Shown: positions 62,121-64,000 of the stretch, piece after piece | Layout: every line of letters starts with the position of its first letter | Position numbering within the stretch: position 1 is the first letter of the stretch | Origin: Planctomycetaceae bacterium | Lineage (GTDB): Bacteria; Planctomycetota; Planctomycetia; Pirellulales; Pirellulaceae | Assembly: GCA_002709225.1 (NCBI GenBank) | Contig: PAQH01000008.1 | Span: 55,919 to 119,918 of the forward strand | Length of the DNA: 64,000 nt | Direction: 5' to 3' | The notes under the pieces: generated by a model | Databases searched by the model: none | What the model saw: the letters and a program-made list of their open reading frames with translations, nothing else | What the model was told of the DNA's origin: nothing | Made by a program: the position numbers and the translations under genes

Positions 62121-63095
62121 ATGTCCAAACACGATCAGCGTCTCTGCCAGCCGACTGCCACTTGGGAGCTACTTCGACTACGGGCGCAGCTATTGAAAGT
62201 GTTGCGTAGCTTCTTCGACAAACGCGGCTTTCTGGAAGTTGAAACACCGCTACTCTCCGCCGACACCGTGGTCGACCGCTACATCGATCCAATAATGGTC
62301 GAACTACCGGATCCCGGTCAACAGACCAGATGGCTGCAAACCTCGCCTGAATTTGGCATGAAACGACTACTCTCGGCCGGGGCTCCCGCAATCTATCAAG
62401 TTGCCAAAGCGTTCCGCGCCGGCGAACGCGGTCCGCTCCACAACCCTGAGTTCACGATTGTGGAATGGTATCGGAAAGAGGATACGCCACATCAGGCCAT
62501 GCAAACTTTGTCCGATCTGATCGAAGTCACGCTCGGCCAAGAGATTACTGAACGAATCAGTTACCGAGACGCCTTTCTTAGAAATGTGGGCCTGGATCCA
62601 CACACTGCGACATTGGCACAGTTACACCAGGTGGCCAAGGAGCGCGAATTGGAAATTCCTGAATCTCTGGGTGAAGATCATGATGAATGGTTGAACTTAC
62701 TGTTGGCCGAATTGGTGGCACCAGAGCTTGGAAAAACCCGCCCCACAATTCTGTTTGACTACCCAGCTGGGCAATCCGCCTTAGCGAGGTTGCGCTCTGA
62801 TGACCCACCAGTCGCGGTGCGATTTGAGCTCTATCTCAATGGAATCGAACTCGCCAATGGCTACCATGAGCTATGTGATCCGGTCGAATTACGAGAGCGA
62901 ATCCGCGCAACCAATCTACTTCGTCAGGCAGATGGCAACCGCTTGCTCCCGGAAGAAAGTCTGCTCTTGCAAGCGATGGAACACGGCCTCCCCGATAGCT
63001 GTGGCGTCGCCCTCGGATTCGACCGCCTCGTCATGCTGGCGAGTAAATCCACCAGCATTGATGAGGTATTGGCCTTTCCGTTTGAACGCGCGTAA
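62121..63095 (+). CDS. epmA: EF-P lysine ligase (lysyl-tRNA synthetase-like)
   Basis: 324 residues from the ATG at 62121 (a TTG seven codons earlier is possible). EpmA is a catalytic-domain-only lysyl-tRNA synthetase paralogue that attaches beta-lysine to elongation factor P. Class II motifs: FFDKRGFLEVETPLLS, LQTSPEFGMKRLLSAG (motif 2), YQVAKAFRAGERGPLHNPEF and GVALGFDRLVMLAS (motif 3). No anticodon-binding domain, which excludes LysS. The partner genes efp and epmB are not in the window. Without EpmB the substrate could be alpha-lysine. Confidence 0.92.
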   Translation: MSKHDQRLCQPTATWELLRLRAQLLKVLRSFFDKRGFLEVETPLLSADTVVDRYIDPIMVELPDPGQQTRWLQTSPEFGMKRLLSAGAPAIYQVAKAFRAGERGPLHNPEFTIVEWYRKEDTPHQAMQTLSDLIEVTLGQEITERISYRDAFLRNVGLDPHTATLAQLHQVAKERELEIPESLGEDHDEWLNLLLAELVAPELGKTRPTILFDYPAGQSALARLRSDDPPVAVRFELYLNGIELANGYHELCDPVELRERIRATNLLRQADGNRLLPEESLLLQAMEHGLPDSCGVALGFDRLVMLASKSTSIDEVLAFPFERA

Positions 63096-63304
63096 AACGC
63101 TCGACAGGAGGAACTCCGTTGTACGATTTGCTGTCTCACACGCCGCGTGGGTCGCAACAGTCCCCGCGACTAGGCGGCTTGCAGTTTGGCCGGTAGAAGT
63201 TACAACCCAGTGGGTGTCAGGTTAGCCTTACTACCCATCCGCTCTTAACCAATACACCCTCGCCATTTGTTGTTGACTAGAACTCATCTCAAAGAAATCG
63301 TGGT

Positions 63305-64000
63305 ATGGAACGGCCTCTTGGTATACGACCTCCAGAACCTCTAGGACTCGCCCCTAGCTTTGGCTTTGGTGACCGCTTGGGGCTGGCAACTCCTGGTCAT
63401 CTGGCCGCCTGGAAATCTAGTGGACATGGGATCCAGCCTATCTTTGCCCAACAGTCGATTCGTGAAATGCAGCGTACGGCGCGATCTCCCGAGATGGTTA
63501 TGGGTGATGTGCAAAATGTCCTGAAAGAAGAGCAGTTCTCAGGCCGCTGGAGTGCCGACGCTGACCACCTCAAGACAACGGACGACGTCAAGACAACCGC
63601 AGCAGCCGGATTTGTATTCTTCACAATCGACCCTTCGGACTACGTAGATCCACTCGCAAACAGCTACAATGAAACTGACCTGGACTCCAAGCTGCACAAC
63701 CAGCATCACGAATTGAACTGGGTCAAACAGTACCAGGGACGGCAGATCACCGTTGCAGATGGAGTGACAATCGAATTCGATCAACTCACCGTCCGGCGGG
63801 CGCTAATCAAGTATGGCCCAGCCGTCGCGCACACAATCGCCATGTCGCGCGAAATAGCATCGACAATGGAAGCCTTGGGCAAAGATTTCGAAATCGAACT
63901 CAGTGTTGATGAAACACCGCATCCTACAACGGCCGCAGAGCATTTCATCATCGCAGAACAATGCCTCCAAGCGGGGGTCAAACTAGTTAGCCTCGCCCCT
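63305..64000 (+). CDS. uxaE: Tagaturonate epimerase-like protein, 3' end outside window
   Basis: Open from the ATG at 63305 to the right edge, 232 visible residues. It begins MERPLGIRPPEPLGLAPSFG and has SFGFGDRLGLATPGHLAAW, REMQRTARSPEMVMGDVQ, the segment AAGFVFFTIDPSDYVDPLAN, and ELSVDETPHPTTAAEHFII, which together match the UxaE tagaturonate/fructuronate epimerase family as I remember it. UxaE links galacturonate and glucuronate degradation by epimerising tagaturonate to fructuronate. The first 15 residues look atypical, so the start is moderately certain. The rest of the protein lies outside. Confidence 0.82.
   Translation, partial: MERPLGIRPPEPLGLAPSFGFGDRLGLATPGHLAAWKSSGHGIQPIFAQQSIREMQRTARSPEMVMGDVQNVLKEEQFSGRWSADADHLKTTDDVKTTAAAGFVFFTIDPSDYVDPLANSYNETDLDSKLHNQHHELNWVKQYQGRQITVADGVTIEFDQLTVRRALIKYGPAVAHTIAMSREIASTMEALGKDFEIELSVDETPHPTTAAEHFIIAEQCLQAGVKLVSLAP

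Noticed and set aside
63096-63304. tRNA-like or terminator element before uxaE
   Set aside because: Short G-rich stretches pair weakly, but I could not fold an acceptor stem, anticodon arm and T arm together.

Overview
This 64 kb window looks like chromosomal DNA of a planctomycete, most likely of the Pirellulales. The basis is family content recognised from memory, with no database search. It has two DUF1501 proteins, one of them directly after a cytochrome c/DUF1549/DUF1553 protein. It also has a DUF1571 protein, an NHL-repeat protein, an octaheme cytochrome with HEAT/TPR repeats, a TPR/VCBS protein, a tagaturonate epimerase (UxaE) and a formylmethanofuran dehydrogenase subunit C. I saw no rRNA, tRNA, CRISPR array, phage genes or transposase. 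Genes are mostly single or in pairs on both strands, with many gaps of 200-500 bp and one of about 1 kb.

Layout. 1-10.4 kb: a partial NHL protein, ispG, a GH88 glycosidase, a membrane-anchored endonuclease/phosphatase-fold protein, a MoxR-like ATPase, a lipoprotein, a DUF1501 protein, ispH and a helix-hairpin-helix protein. 10.5-20.3 kb: nadC, a small lipoprotein, a sugar-binding lipoprotein plus two-domain ABC ATPase with no permease, an SDR, then the PSD1/DUF1501 pair. 20.3-29.9 kb: RidA, an M20 peptidase, an ArsR regulator, a PHA-system protein, a MoeA-PBP fusion, an XRE-type regulator, fhcC, mobA overlapping a beta-hydroxyacid-type dehydrogenase, and two small membrane proteins. 30-37.5 kb: a class III aminotransferase with an SDR, a ROK kinase, Tpx, a 66-residue protein, and a ferredoxin/FAD oxidoreductase/MoaD-ThiS set. 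37.6-50.9 kb: the octaheme cytochrome, an M50 protease, a Nudix hydrolase, a 1241-residue TPR/VCBS protein, an Ldh-type dehydrogenase, an ATP-grasp ligase with a zinc metallopeptidase, and rho. 52-64 kb: a thioredoxin-YHS fusion, an amidohydrolase, an Nramp-like transporter, a TolC-family lipoprotein, an unknown secreted protein, pdxH, a DUF1571 protein, a glyoxalase II-like hydrolase, epmA and a partial uxaE.

Two themes link separate genes. First, molybdenum/tungsten enzymology runs from about 23.8 to 37.5 kb: MoeA-PBP, MobA, FhcC, and an aorA/aorC/aorD-like set that lacks the catalytic aldehyde oxidoreductase gene. Second, sugar and uronate use appears in GH88, the sugar ABC genes, ROK and UxaE. 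The least understood unit is the ATP-grasp ligase plus HEAGH metallopeptidase pair next to rho. Several intergenic gaps also hold short perfect or near-perfect tandem duplications (16-31 bp units), one of which contains the stop codon of the ABC ATPase.
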